The position numbers were made by a program, and so were the translations under genes. Below, one piece after another: positions 1 to 8,455 of a stretch of DNA of 32,767 bases. Numbering within the stretch: position 1 is the first letter of the stretch; every line of letters begins with the position of its first letter. This DNA is from an uncultured Colwellia sp. Lineage in GTDB: Bacteria; Pseudomonadota; Gammaproteobacteria; Enterobacterales; Alteromonadaceae. Where the stretch lies: contig CAJWZC010000038.1 in the NCBI GenBank assembly GCA_913049915.1, positions 1-32,767 on the forward strand, in the 5' to 3' direction. The notes beneath the pieces are model-generated. The model had not been told where the DNA came from and made no database searches. It saw nothing but the letters and a program-made list of their open reading frames with translations.

Positions 1-246
1 TTAGGTATTATCTCTGACACACCAATTACTATCCCACGTGGTCAACGTAAAAACCTAAAAGCAAACTTTGAGCTAAACCAGCAACTAACAGCACCATTAG
101 CTAAGGGTACCGTTGTTGGAACATTATTTTTACAACTCGACGATCAAGATATCGCTCAATATCCCCTTGTTACCCTAGAAGAAATTAACGAAGGTAGTTT
201 ATACAGCCGTTTAGTAGATTATGTTAAGTTACAGTTTGCCAACTAG
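1..246 (+). CDS. dacA: D-alanyl-D-alanine carboxypeptidase (PBP5/6 family), C-terminal end
   Basis: Partial gene: the reading frame is open from base 1 to a TAG at 244-246, giving the last 81 residues. The segment matches the C-terminal beta-rich domain of PBP5-type carboxypeptidases, with the typical TIPRGQRKNLKA and APLAKGTVVG stretches followed by PLVTLEE. The last residues (SLYSRLVDYVKLQF) can form the short amphipathic helix with which these enzymes attach to the periplasmic face of the inner membrane. The enzyme trims the terminal D-Ala from peptidoglycan pentapeptides; its catalytic domain lies outside the window. The gene order dacA-ybeD-lipB-lipA is the classical gammaproteobacterial one and supports the call. 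Confidence 0.9.
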   Translation, partial: LGIISDTPITIPRGQRKNLKANFELNQQLTAPLAKGTVVGTLFLQLDDQDIAQYPLVTLEEINEGSLYSRLVDYVKLQFAN

Positions 247-285
247 AAAGCATTAAAAATCCTTAAAAAGATAATAAAAAGATAA

Positions 286-316
286 CAAAAAGAGCCTCTT
301 TATTGAGGCTTTTTTG
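286..316 (+). terminator. Rho-independent terminator after dacA
   Basis: GCCTC (294-298) and GAGGC (305-309) form a stem with a 6-nt loop, extended by A-T pairs and followed directly by a run of six T. It sits 40 bases after the dacA stop and separates dacA from ybeD. Confidence 0.8.
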
Positions 317-418
317 TATTTGTATCATTGTTATAATAAAATAATATCAGCTCTGAATATTTAATGATAAAATAGCGATATTAAATCGCAATGTCGCTCG
401 ATAAAGAAGTATATAAAG

Positions 419-682
419 ATGAACACCAAATTTGACGAACTATTAGAATTCCCTACGGTATTAAATTTTAAAGTCATGGGCGTTGCCTGTGACGAATTAC
501 CAGATTTAATCATAGCTGAGCTACAAAAGCATACCCCTGGTGATTACATACCTAAAATAAAACCAAGTTCAAAAGGTACTTATCATTCTGTTTCTATTGC
601 AGTAACCGTTACCAGTAAAGAACACATTGAGACGATCTATAAAACGTTAACTGCGATTGAGCAGGTACGTTACGTTTTGTAG
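419..682 (+). CDS. ybeD: YbeD-like DUF493 family protein
   Basis: An 87-residue protein of the YbeD/DUF493 family, the usual length for the family. It begins MNTKFDELLEFP and contains the typical FKVMGVACDELPDLI segment and a C-terminal IEQVRYVL. These proteins have a small ferredoxin-like, ACT-like alpha/beta fold; the exact role is unknown, but the gene nearly always sits between dacA and lipB, as here. An 83-bp gap precedes lipB. The ribosome binding site is weak (an AAGAAG stretch before the ATG). The call rests on sequence pattern plus synteny. Confidence 0.88.
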   Translation: MNTKFDELLEFPTVLNFKVMGVACDELPDLIIAELQKHTPGDYIPKIKPSSKGTYHSVSIAVTVTSKEHIETIYKTLTAIEQVRYVL

Positions 683-765
683 TATCCATTATAAAAACAG
701 TACTCGTGTATATACCTATTTAATACGATTAGCTTTCAACACTTTATATTTTTGAGGTTTGCCTG

Positions 766-1473
766 ATGCTCCCAAGTGCAACAGTCGAGCAAGATGTTAT
801 TAACCTTGCTGACTCATTAGTGATCCGACAATTAAATACTATGGATTACAGCCAAGTTTGGCAAGCCATGAAAAGTTTTACTGATAACCGTGATGACACT
901 ATTTCTGATGAATTATGGTTAGTAGAGCATCCTGCGGTTTTCACCCAAGGTCAAGCAGGTAAAGCGGAACATTTACTGGTACCCGGTGATATTGAAGTCG
1001 TAAAAGCTGATCGTGGTGGCCAAGTGACTTATCATGGCCCTGGCCAGCAGGTTGTTTACGTTATGATTAACCTACGCCGAAAAAAAATAGGTATTAGGCA
1101 CTTAGTCACCTTGATCGAAAATAGTATCGTATCGGCTCTAACTGATTATAATATTGCCGCCTATGCTAAAGCTGACGCACCAGGTGTTTATGTTGATGAG
1201 AAAAAAATTGCCTCACTAGGATTACGGGTACGCAAAGGCTGTTCTTTTCATGGTTTAGCCATGAATGTGAATATGGATTTATCTCCATTTTTGCGTATCA
1301 ATCCTTGTGGATATGCTGGTCTAGAAATGGTACAAACCGCTGATTTACACGGCCCAAAAGATACCACTAGCGCAGGTACTGCGTTAGTGAAACATTTAAT
1401 AAACTTACTTGAAGCAACCAATGTTAGCTATCAATCTGGTTTACCAAACGAGAATAATACGTATCATGACTAG
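766..1473 (+). CDS. lipB: Octanoyl-[acyl carrier protein]:protein octanoyltransferase
   Basis: LipB, 235 residues, the cytosolic enzyme that moves the octanoyl group from acyl carrier protein to the lipoyl domains of 2-oxoacid dehydrogenases and GcvH. The family signature [12 protein letters not shown] is at residues 83-94, the catalytic lysine region KKIASLG at 146-152 (K147) and the acyl-thioester cysteine in INPCGY (C181). The start at 766 is preceded by GAGG at a suitable distance and gives roughly 15 extra N-terminal residues compared with short family members; a start at MDYSQVW (residue 26) is less likely. The last 8 bases overlap lipA, so the two steps of lipoate assembly are translationally coupled. 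Confidence 0.95.
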   Translation: MLPSATVEQDVINLADSLVIRQLNTMDYSQVWQAMKSFTDNRDDTISDELWLVEHPAVFTQGQAGKAEHLLVPGDIEVVKADRGGQVTYHGPGQQVVYVMINLRRKKIGIRHLVTLIENSIVSALTDYNIAAYAKADAPGVYVDEKKIASLGLRVRKGCSFHGLAMNVNMDLSPFLRINPCGYAGLEMVQTADLHGPKDTTSAGTALVKHLINLLEATNVSYQSGLPNENNTYHD

Positions 1474-2452
1474 TCATTTAACCGCAGAAGCAAAAACAGC
1501 TGATCGCGCTGCCGGCGAAAAATTTCGCGATGCAGACAAATTAGCACATATCCCAATTAAAGTTATTAGTTCAACAAAAGCGACTATGTTACGCAAACCA
1601 AGCTGGTTACGTATAAAATTGCCTCGTTCTAGTGAACGTATTGATAGTATCAAGGCTAATTTACGTAAAAATAATCTGCACTCAGTATGTGAAGAAGCTT
1701 CATGCCCTAACCTATCTGAGTGTTTTAATAATGGTACTGCCACCTTTATGATCTTAGGTGACCTTTGTACGCGTCGCTGCCCATTTTGTGATGTGGGTCA
1801 TGGCCGTCCATTACCCCCCAATAAAGATGAGCCAAAAAAGCTAGCTAATAGTCTTAAAGATATGGGCTTAAAGTATGTCGTTATCACTTCAGTTGATAGA
1901 GATGACTTACGTGATGGTGGCGCACAGCAATTTGCTGACTGTGTCAAAGAAATTGGCGAGCAAGCACCTAATACAAAAGTTGAAATTTTAGTGCCTGATT
2001 TTCGTGGTCGTATGGATAAAGCACTTGAAATCCTTAACAAAAATCCACCGCATGTTTTCAATCATAATATGGAAACAGCGCCCCGCCTTTATACCAAAGT
2101 ACGTCCAGGCGCTAACTATCAGTGGTCATTAGACTTACTTAAACGTTTTGGTGAAGCAAACCCAACAGTAACAACTAAGTCAGGCTTGATGGTTGGTTTA
2201 GGTGAAACGAATGAAGAAATTCTAGAAGTCATGCAAGACTTACGTAATCATGGTGTAACTATGCTTACCGTTGGTCAATACCTTCAACCAAGTAAAGATC
2301 ATCTTGCTGTTGAGCGTTATGTGCACCCTGATGAATTTGCTATGTTTGAACGTGAAGCTAAGAAGATGGGCTATGAGCACGCAGCTTGTGGGCCACTTGT
2401 ACGTTCAAGTTATCATGCCGACAAACAGGCTGCTGGTGAAGAGGTAAAATAA
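1466..2452 (+). CDS. lipA: Lipoyl synthase (radical SAM)
   Basis: LipA, 328 residues from the ATG at 1466. It inserts two sulfur atoms into protein-bound octanoate, the product of LipB. Both iron-sulfur cluster motifs are present: the auxiliary cluster C75-x4-C80-x5-C86 and the radical-SAM cluster C101-x3-C105-x2-C108. The C-terminal RSSYHA holds the serine that ligates the auxiliary cluster. A longer frame opens at 1409 but would lie inside lipB; 1466 overlaps the lipB stop by 8 bases, gives the expected [10 protein letters not shown] start and normal length. A terminator hairpin follows, so ybeD-lipB-lipA may be one unit. Confidence 0.96.
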   Translation: MTSHLTAEAKTADRAAGEKFRDADKLAHIPIKVISSTKATMLRKPSWLRIKLPRSSERIDSIKANLRKNNLHSVCEEASCPNLSECFNNGTATFMILGDLCTRRCPFCDVGHGRPLPPNKDEPKKLANSLKDMGLKYVVITSVDRDDLRDGGAQQFADCVKEIGEQAPNTKVEILVPDFRGRMDKALEILNKNPPHVFNHNMETAPRLYTKVRPGANYQWSLDLLKRFGEANPTVTTKSGLMVGLGETNEEILEVMQDLRNHGVTMLTVGQYLQPSKDHLAVERYVHPDEFAMFEREAKKMGYEHAACGPLVRSSYHADKQAAGEEVK

Positions 2453-2486
2453 CGCTAAAATATCTTCTCAGTATAATAATTATTAT

Positions 2487-2515
2487 AAAGGCCAGTATAT
2501 TTATACTGGCTTTTA
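2487..2515 (+). terminator. Terminator after lipA
   Basis: GCCAGTATA (2491-2499) and TATACTGGC (2502-2510) form a 9-bp perfect stem, flanked by AAA and followed by TTTT. It lies 35 bases after the lipA stop. Confidence 0.82.
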
Positions 2516-2641
2516 TATGTTTAATGATATGTAAATAGTTTTTTCAACTTATGGCTTGATTAGTTAATTTATTAGACACAGTAAAATATTAATTAAAAAT
2601 GAACTCCCCTATTAATTACCAAACAATCTTCGTAGGAAAAT

Positions 2642-3040
2642 ATGAAATTATTTTGAACTAGATACTTATATAAAACATAGTGAAATTATTGCATTAATGG
2701 CTATTGTCATTTCAATTATCGCTTGGGGTATGGATTTAACGGCGATGGTTTATGAACGCCCTTATTGCCGCGTACAACGTTCTGTAATAGGAATACTAGG
2801 CTTTATTTTGATTTTACCACTTTCCTTCCATTGGATTGGGAAGTATGCAGCACTTGTTATTGGCTTTTTTGGCGCTGTAGTTGGCGCAAATCAGCACTTC
2901 ATGGGTTGGAAAAAATATCTGTAGATAATTTTTATCTGAAACTACCTGTAGACCCTTTTATATTGTCAAGTTTAGCAGTAATTATGATTATTGGTCTAAC
3001 GTATATAATTATGACTAAAAAGCGTTACGAAAATAATTAG
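2642..3040 (+). pseudogene. Small DsbB-like membrane protein, two compensating frameshifts
   Basis: A 132-residue membrane protein can be read only if two single-base homopolymer changes are corrected. The start ATG at 2642 has an AGGA site 5 bases upstream and reads MKLF, then hits TGA at 2654; removing one T from the run 2651-2654 gives MKLFELDTYIKHSE joined to the frame open at 2697. That frame ends at 2924 in GWKKYL; restoring one A in the A6 run near 2911-2916 gives GWKKISVDNF and continues to the TAG at 3038-3040, back in the original frame. The protein has about four hydrophobic segments and a YERPYCRVQR motif that resembles the CxxC-xxQR of DsbB thiol oxidases, but with Arg where the first Cys would be. 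Decay is the simplest reading; assembly error or slippage are alternatives. The DsbB relation is inferred from the motif only. Confidence 0.6.
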
Positions 3041-3094
3041 CTTTAGTACTTTGATACTATTTTAGATATATACCCGTTCCACCTGAATATACAG

Positions 3095-3207
3095 AATTCA
3101 GCTGGAATTATAAACGCCTTTAGGCAAGGCATTGATTGAAGAGAATAGTTATTCTATTGTCGAAATCAATAACGTAGCATAAAACGTTTATAAAGGAAGC
3201 TGAAATT
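3095..3207. repeat. MITE-like palindromic element with nested inverted repeats
   Basis: A left arm at 3095-3119 (AATTCAGCT, TTATAAACG) is the imperfect inverse of the right arm at 3182-3207 (CGTTTATAA, AGCTGAAATT). Inside are two more dyads: ATTGATT (3131-3137) with AATCAAT (3164-3170), and AGAATA (3142-3147) with TATTCT (3150-3155). No coding frame fits. It lies just before the 3' end of the kinase gene on the opposite strand. It looks like a non-autonomous mobile palindrome of the sort dispersed in Colwellia genomes. Confidence 0.6.
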
Positions 3208-3242
3208 AAGTCACGAATGCTAATCACTTATTTTTAAGCTCG

Positions 3243-5102
3243 CTAATATAACTCACTGGTCAGCGTATTTAATTTAGGATTTTTTGGATAGAACTTATCT
3301 GGCATGCTGCTGATATGTTCAAAAAAACGCGTGTCTTTATAAGGTAATTTCATAAAACCAGAAATGCCAACACCATCAATCGTAGGTAATAATGTCAGTA
3401 TCTTCGCTAAACAGGCTTTAAATTCAGATTTTTTTTCATGATTGAGTAACATCAAATAGCTGTGAATCTTTAAATGTTTAGGTAGAACCTCAAAAATAAT
3501 ACAACCGGTATGATGAATTAAGTTTAACTCGGCCAAAACTGTCATTAAGTCGTCAGGTAGGTATAAATATTCATCGGGATCTTTACCATCTTCAAAGTAA
3601 GAATGTAATCGCGTTATATCATCAACGTCTGGCACATCACTAATGTCAAAAGTTATCTCTTGAGAAGGTTTAGCAATAAATGGCTGGTTTTCACTAATGC
3701 GTTCAACGTGAAGAGTATTACGAGCGTTAAATAAACAACTTTTAAAAACACCAACACGAAATATACCTTGAGCCAACGAAATAATATTGTTTACTGCGCT
3801 AGTAAAAGAGGTTTTAAGAGTCTCATCAAATAACGTTAAGTTAGAATCAATATAAACCCCCTCTTTAGCCCAGCGAATGGCAATGCCACCAACCACGGGG
3901 AAGTTACCTAAGCGACTTAACGCAGCAATAAAAGCTTTTTCATTATCTCCCATGCCCATCAAGTAGTTTTTATAATATTTGTCCAGTTGCGCGTCATCAA
4001 TTTCCAATAAACTATCGTGACCCGTTTGCTCACGTAAAAATGATTTTCGCGAACCGTAAACCACCGTGTCTATCTGCTCGTTTTGCGGTTTAACCCACAC
4101 AGGAATATAGGCAACAACTACCACTTGCGTTAATTTATCAGCTAACACAACCTGTTTAAGATAACTAAGATTGTTAAAAAAATAATCACCTGCTTGGCTT
4201 CGTAATTGTTCATCATCACTCAGCATACCTGTTAAGACTTGTGCTAACAATTTAGGCAGACCTAATGCATTAGCTGGTATAACGTCGATACCATATCGAC
4301 ATGATTGCCCTGACGCTAATGCATATAGTGTTGCAGCTAAGCCTTGCTCATCAAAACGAGGTGTTGATAAACCGCCATTAAGTTGTTCAGGACCAATAAA
4401 GTAAACATCACCTAAACGGGCATTACTATGCTGTAAATCACTACTCATTAACTCCATCACATTGGTACTGGTACTTTGTTGATCACAATAAAGCTGTGCA
4501 CTTACCGATGAGCCCCAATCAATGAGCTGCACTTTACCAGAACTTTTATCATAAACTAGATTTGAAGGTTTGATATCGCCATGAACCACTGGCTTTAATT
4601 GTCGATGATTATTGGCTTCGCGTAAATACAATAATATATCAGCTACCTGTAAGGCGATACTCATCACTAACTCAGGGGCTAACGGTCCAACTTGTAATGA
4701 TAACTGCTCTAAATCTATGCCGGGTGCTCGGGTCATTTGTAAAATAGATTGACGTTTTATTTTCTGATATTCAATGACTTTAGGGATTTGTGGGTGGTTA
4801 AGTTGTCCTTGAAGATCGGCTTCTTCAGCTAAACGGTCTTGTACGTGTTGCGGTAAATTAACACGAGAGAATTTAAATACTACTGGTAGCTCTTTCTCTT
4901 CACTGTTTTTACCTTTAATACCAGAGAAAACAAAACCATAAGCTCCCTTACCTAAAATAACAACATCTTCAAAACCGACTTGTCTTAATTGCTGCTGACA
5001 AAGGTCAACCCATTGTTTTAACTTAGTCGCATCTTTATGGCTGAGTAAATAAATGGATTGTTCTTGAGCAATATAGAAATGCTGTAATTTTTTATTGGTC
5101 AC
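3243..5102 (-). CDS. Eukaryotic-type serine/threonine protein kinase with novel C-terminal region
   Basis: A 619-residue cytosolic protein without signal or membrane segments. Residues about 45-310 form a Hanks-type kinase: glycine loop GKGAYGFVF (51-59), ATP lysine K77 in VVFKF, alpha-C glutamate near 93-94, catalytic loop HGDIKPSN (174-181, with D176, K178 and N181) and metal-binding DWG (195-197, a DFG variant). GPEQLNGG follows as the APE-like segment. HGD in place of HRD is common in bacterial kinases. The remaining 300 residues are not recognised. The start is GTG, chosen because GGAAG lies at the right distance and no in-frame ATG is nearby. It follows tyrR with a 39-bp gap and is probably co-transcribed. 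Substrate unknown. Confidence 0.8.
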   Translation of the reverse strand: MTNKKLQHFYIAQEQSIYLLSHKDATKLKQWVDLCQQQLRQVGFEDVVILGKGAYGFVFSGIKGKNSEEKELPVVFKFSRVNLPQHVQDRLAEEADLQGQLNHPQIPKVIEYQKIKRQSILQMTRAPGIDLEQLSLQVGPLAPELVMSIALQVADILLYLREANNHRQLKPVVHGDIKPSNLVYDKSSGKVQLIDWGSSVSAQLYCDQQSTSTNVMELMSSDLQHSNARLGDVYFIGPEQLNGGLSTPRFDEQGLAATLYALASGQSCRYGIDVIPANALGLPKLLAQVLTGMLSDDEQLRSQAGDYFFNNLSYLKQVVLADKLTQVVVVAYIPVWVKPQNEQIDTVVYGSRKSFLREQTGHDSLLEIDDAQLDKYYKNYLMGMGDNEKAFIAALSRLGNFPVVGGIAIRWAKEGVYIDSNLTLFDETLKTSFTSAVNNIISLAQGIFRVGVFKSCLFNARNTLHVERISENQPFIAKPSQEITFDISDVPDVDDITRLHSYFEDGKDPDEYLYLPDDLMTVLAELNLIHHTGCIIFEVLPKHLKIHSYLMLLNHEKKSEFKACLAKILTLLPTIDGVGISGFMKLPYKDTRFFEHISSMPDKFYPKNPKLNTLTSELY

Positions 5103-5141
5103 TGAATATACTTCCGAATACTATATAAAAATCGATCAATG

Positions 5142-6779
5142 TCACTTTATGCCATGCTCTCTTAACTTCATCGCTATTTTATTATGTGAAACCTTTAGAC
5201 GCTCAGCCAACTTTCGTGTTGTTGGAAATAATGGATGCAGCTGCGCTAACAATTTAGCTTCAAAAATAGCCTGAGCGCTAGACCAATCTATAACTGTATC
5301 AATATTCTGTTCACTATCTTGTAGCTGATTATTAATATTCAAGGTAATACTATGAATACCAGCATGCTTATTGAGTACTTGCAGTAAATCATCCGCACAG
5401 ATATCTCCACCATTACTTAAGGCTATCACACTAAATAGTACATTTTGTAATTGTCTGATATTGCCTGGCCAAGCAAAGTCTTGCAATAAAGTAAGTGCCT
5501 CTCTGGTAATTTTAGGCAAAGTAATAATCGTTTGTTGACTATTATTTACTTGCTTGGCCGCATTTTCAATAAAGAGGTTTGCTAACAAACTCATATCCTC
5601 AATGCGCTCTCTTAACGGAGGTAATTCGATACTAAGCACGTTAAGACGATAATATAAATCTTCTCTAAAGGTTTTTTTACTGATTAACTTGGCCAAGTTT
5701 TGATGACTGGCACTGATAATACGCACATTTGCGACCAGCTCTTTAGTGCCGCCAACACGGCGATAAGTTAGATCCTGTAAGAAGCGTAATAGTTTAGCTT
5801 GCAAATAAGGTGACATTTCCGCAATTTCATCTAAAAATAAACACCCTCCTTCGGCTATTTCAATTAAGCCCGGCTTTCCGCCTTTTTGAGCGCCGGTAAA
5901 AGCACCACTTGCATAACCAAAAAGTTCACTTTCTAACAAGTGCTCTGGTAGTGTAGAACAATTAATAGCTAAAAAAGGTGCTTTAGATCTCAAACTGGCT
6001 TGATGTAATGCCCTCGCGATTAATTCCTTACCGGTACCCGTTTCACCACTTATTAATACTGGTAAATCTAATTTCGCAAAGCGTTTACTTTGCGCTTTAA
6101 TTAAACGGATGCTTTTTGATTGGCCAATAATATTATCAAAACTGTGCTCTTGATGGCTTTGCATCAAAGAAATTTGTCGACCTAAGGTATTCATCGAACG
6201 CAGTATTAGTACCGAGCCACTTATTTTTTTATCGTTATTTATTAGTAATTGATTGGACGATTTCGATATTACTGGACTGATATCAAGTATGTAAGCTTTA
6301 CCTTGAATAGTCACGGCTTGGCTAGTGGCAGTATTAGTAAGCATTACTTTGTTTATTTGACCAATAAAGGCTTCGACTGGCTTGCCTAAATAATCAGTTG
6401 CAGCGAGGCTATCTTCGACGCCCTCTAATGGTAGCTTAAGTTTATGACTGGCCGTGTTCATCGCTAAAATCAAACCATTACTATCAATATCGATGATAGG
6501 TTCTGGCATTTTATCTAAGAGCGCTTGTAAATGATTTTCTCGCTGCTCGCTAGGTAATAAGTTGATCATATCAACACTTATTACTCCGCCAACAGTGACT
6601 AAACACGCTCGAATTAAAGATAAAGTTAACGCATCATATTGAACATGCACATAGGTAAAGCAACTGATAATTTCAACCGCTTTTAAATTCCAGGCTTGCT
6701 GTGCAAACACGGTTAATATTTCTTGTGAAATACCTATTCTATCGCTTGATTCAATGACAATGCGCATAAAGAGAGACAT
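5142..6779 (-). CDS. tyrR: TyrR-type sigma-54 activator-like regulator (ACT-PAS-AAA+-HTH)
   Basis: A 545-residue regulator with TyrR architecture: an N-terminal ACT domain (MRIVIESSDRIGISQEIL, about 5-75) that in the family binds aromatic amino acids, a PAS region (about 85-190, LPSEQRENHLQALLDKMPEP at its start), an AAA+ domain with Walker A GETGTGKE (245-252) and Walker B GGCLFLDE (311-318), and a C-terminal HTH (RKLAERLKVSHNKIAMKL). Unlike E. coli TyrR it keeps GAFTGA (292-297), the loop that contacts sigma-54, so it may be a true sigma-54 activator like PhhR. The start could also be the second ATG at 6767, which matches the family N-terminus better; neither has a clear ribosome binding site. 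It diverges from methionine gamma-lyase. Confidence 0.88.
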   Translation of the reverse strand: MSLFMRIVIESSDRIGISQEILTVFAQQAWNLKAVEIISCFTYVHVQYDALTLSLIRACLVTVGGVISVDMINLLPSEQRENHLQALLDKMPEPIIDIDSNGLILAMNTASHKLKLPLEGVEDSLAATDYLGKPVEAFIGQINKVMLTNTATSQAVTIQGKAYILDISPVISKSSNQLLINNDKKISGSVLILRSMNTLGRQISLMQSHQEHSFDNIIGQSKSIRLIKAQSKRFAKLDLPVLISGETGTGKELIARALHQASLRSKAPFLAINCSTLPEHLLESELFGYASGAFTGAQKGGKPGLIEIAEGGCLFLDEIAEMSPYLQAKLLRFLQDLTYRRVGGTKELVANVRIISASHQNLAKLISKKTFREDLYYRLNVLSIELPPLRERIEDMSLLANLFIENAAKQVNNSQQTIITLPKITREALTLLQDFAWPGNIRQLQNVLFSVIALSNGGDICADDLLQVLNKHAGIHSITLNINNQLQDSEQNIDTVIDWSSAQAIFEAKLLAQLHPLFPTTRKLAERLKVSHNKIAMKLREHGIK

Positions 6780-6791
6780 TAAATAATGACT

Positions 6792-6809
6792 TGTAATATA
6801 AATATGACA
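6792..6809 (-). promoter_or_regulatory. Candidate TyrR box next to tyrR
   Basis: On the minus strand the site reads TGTCAT-N6-ATTACA, close to the TyrR-box consensus TGTAAA-N6-TTTACA. It lies 13 bases before the tyrR start codon, a position suited to autoregulation. The same half-sites recur at 6901-6918. Confidence 0.5.
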
Positions 6810-6822
6810 CAGTAATTAAATT

Positions 6823-6851
6823 AGTACAAACATGATTTCCCTGATTGTACT
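6823..6851. promoter_or_regulatory. Inverted repeat AGTACAA-N15-TTGTACT
   Basis: Perfect 7-nt arms at 6823-6829 and 6845-6851, separated by 15 bases (centres about two helical turns apart), in the tyrR/methionine gamma-lyase intergenic region. It could be an operator for either gene; the regulator is unknown. Confidence 0.35.
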
Positions 6852-6900
6852 GACGTTGAGTATTACTTTTAACTATAAATCACTTTCAGTCACTATCAGT

Positions 6901-6918
6901 TGTCATTAATTTATTACA
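6901..6918 (+). promoter_or_regulatory. Candidate TyrR box upstream of methionine gamma-lyase
   Basis: TGTCAT-N6-ATTACA, with the same two half-sites as the box at 6792-6809 but in the opposite orientation. It is about 190 bases upstream of the lyase start, a distance usual for enhancer-type binding by a sigma-54 activator. The rest of this 329-bp intergenic region (6780-7108) is AT-rich and shows no reading frame. Confidence 0.5.
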
Positions 6919-7108
6919 ATACTTTATCTAGTCATCACACAAAAATCATAACTCATTGAAAAATAATGAATTTACATGTTGGCTATAAAGTTGCAATGCA
7001 CTAGTTACAACAACTATATATAAGCTAAAACTTATGTACTAAGACCCGTTTGCCAATATTAAATAAATAATAAAAATAATAATTTTATCTAACTTTAGAA
7101 GAGATGCT

Positions 7109-8350
7109 ATGACTAAGTTTAAGAGCAAGAATATTGAAACTAACGCCATTCATGCCGGTAGAATTGATGATAAACAGTTCGGCTCGCTCGCCACACCTTT
7201 ATATCAAACCTCGACCTTTATTTTTGATAATGCTAAACAAGGTGGCGACCGATTTTCCGGTGAGAGCGAAGGTTATATTTATACGCGCTTAGGCAACCCA
7301 ACAACTCGCCAATTAGAACTCCGTGTTGCTGCATTAGAATGTATGGATGATGCAGCAGCAACGGCTACCGGCATGGCTGCTGTTTCAGCAGCATTATTGA
7401 CTAACTTGCAAGCTGGCGATCATATGATTTCGTCTAAAGCGGTTTATGGTTGTTCATTTTCCTTGATGAATCATATTTTTAAGAAATATAATATCGAGGT
7501 GACTTTTGTCGATATGACCGAGCCTGAGAATATCAAAGCTGCGATCAAAGAAAATACTAAATTAATCTTTTTAGAAACCCCCATCAACCCAAACTTAGTG
7601 GTATTAGATTTAGAAGAAATTTGTGCTATTGCTAAAGAGTATAAGTTATTGTCTATCGTAGATAATACTTTTCTTACCCCTGTTTTACAGCAGCCAGCAA
7701 AATTTGGTGCTGATATTGTTGTCCATAGTGCGACTAAATACCTCAATGGTCATGGCGATGTTGTCGCTGGTATCGTGTGTGGTAATTTTGAGATGATCAA
7801 TGAAATAAAAATGACTACCCTAAAAGATATTGGCGCAACAATAAGTCCTCATGATGCTTGGTTGATTATACGAGGCCTTAAAACATTACCTATTCGAATG
7901 GACCGTCATTGCAGTAATGCACAAAAGGTAGCAGAGTTTTTAGAACAACATCATATGGTTAATGAAGTTTATTACCCTGGCCTTAAAAGTCACTCAGGTT
8001 ATAAATTTATTGGTAAACAAATGAAAGCTGCGGGTGGTGTTATCGCTTTTGAATTAAATACTGATCTTGCCGGTGGTACAATATTTATTGATGCCATGGA
8101 ACTTTTTTCTATTGCGGTAAGTTTAGGTGATGCTGAGTCACTAATTCAGCACCCTGCTTCCATGACTCATTCACCTTATACGCCAGAAGAGCGAGCTGAT
8201 GCAGGTATCAGTGATAGCTTAATCCGAATTTCGATTGGCTTAGAAAGTGTTGAGGATATTATTACTGATTTAACCCAAGCCTTAGCCAAGATAACTCAAG
8301 CTATTACAGGTAACTTGGCTAGTATCACTAAAACCTCTAGTGCAGGCTAA
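7109..8350 (+). CDS. megL: Methionine gamma-lyase
   Basis: A 413-residue PLP enzyme of the Cys/Met metabolism family (cystathionine gamma-synthase fold), cytosolic and probably tetrameric. It is predicted to split methionine into methanethiol, ammonia and 2-oxobutyrate. The PLP lysine is K210 in SATKYLNGHGD and the PLP-binding aspartate is D185 in IVDNTF. The AVYGCSF segment has Y113 and C115; a cysteine at this place is the mark of methionine gamma-lyases rather than cystathionine enzymes. The substrate carboxylate arginine lies in SLIRISIGLE. GAAGAG precedes the ATG. Divergent from tyrR, with TyrR-box-like sites between them, so amino-acid-responsive control is likely. Other gamma-elimination specificity cannot be excluded. 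Confidence 0.9.
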   Translation: MTKFKSKNIETNAIHAGRIDDKQFGSLATPLYQTSTFIFDNAKQGGDRFSGESEGYIYTRLGNPTTRQLELRVAALECMDDAAATATGMAAVSAALLTNLQAGDHMISSKAVYGCSFSLMNHIFKKYNIEVTFVDMTEPENIKAAIKENTKLIFLETPINPNLVVLDLEEICAIAKEYKLLSIVDNTFLTPVLQQPAKFGADIVVHSATKYLNGHGDVVAGIVCGNFEMINEIKMTTLKDIGATISPHDAWLIIRGLKTLPIRMDRHCSNAQKVAEFLEQHHMVNEVYYPGLKSHSGYKFIGKQMKAAGGVIAFELNTDLAGGTIFIDAMELFSIAVSLGDAESLIQHPASMTHSPYTPEERADAGISDSLIRISIGLESVEDIITDLTQALAKITQAITGNLASITKTSSAG

Positions 8351-8387
8351 TATTGTTTAAACCTTACTTTTAGACAGTGTAAATATC

Positions 8388-8420
8388 AAAAATCCTCAAT
8401 ATGTATTTAGCATATTGAGG
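8388..8420 (-). terminator. Terminator between convergent genes
   Basis: CCTCAATATG (8394-8403) and CATATTGAGG (8411-8420) form a perfect 10-bp stem with a 7-nt loop. On the minus strand it is followed by ATTTTT, so it best serves the HIT gene; on the plus strand it can also stop megL transcription, with a weaker T tract. Confidence 0.7.
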
Positions 8421-8455
8421 CCTTATTAATCTTTAGTGCTATTATTTATCGACGA

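Noticed and set aside
1409-1465. N-terminal extension of lipA in the longer frame
   Set aside because: It would lie wholly inside lipB; the ATG at 1466 gives normal LipA length and the usual overlap.
1474-2061. Two minus-strand frames inside lipA
   Set aside because: Antisense shadows of a well-supported gene; no family features.
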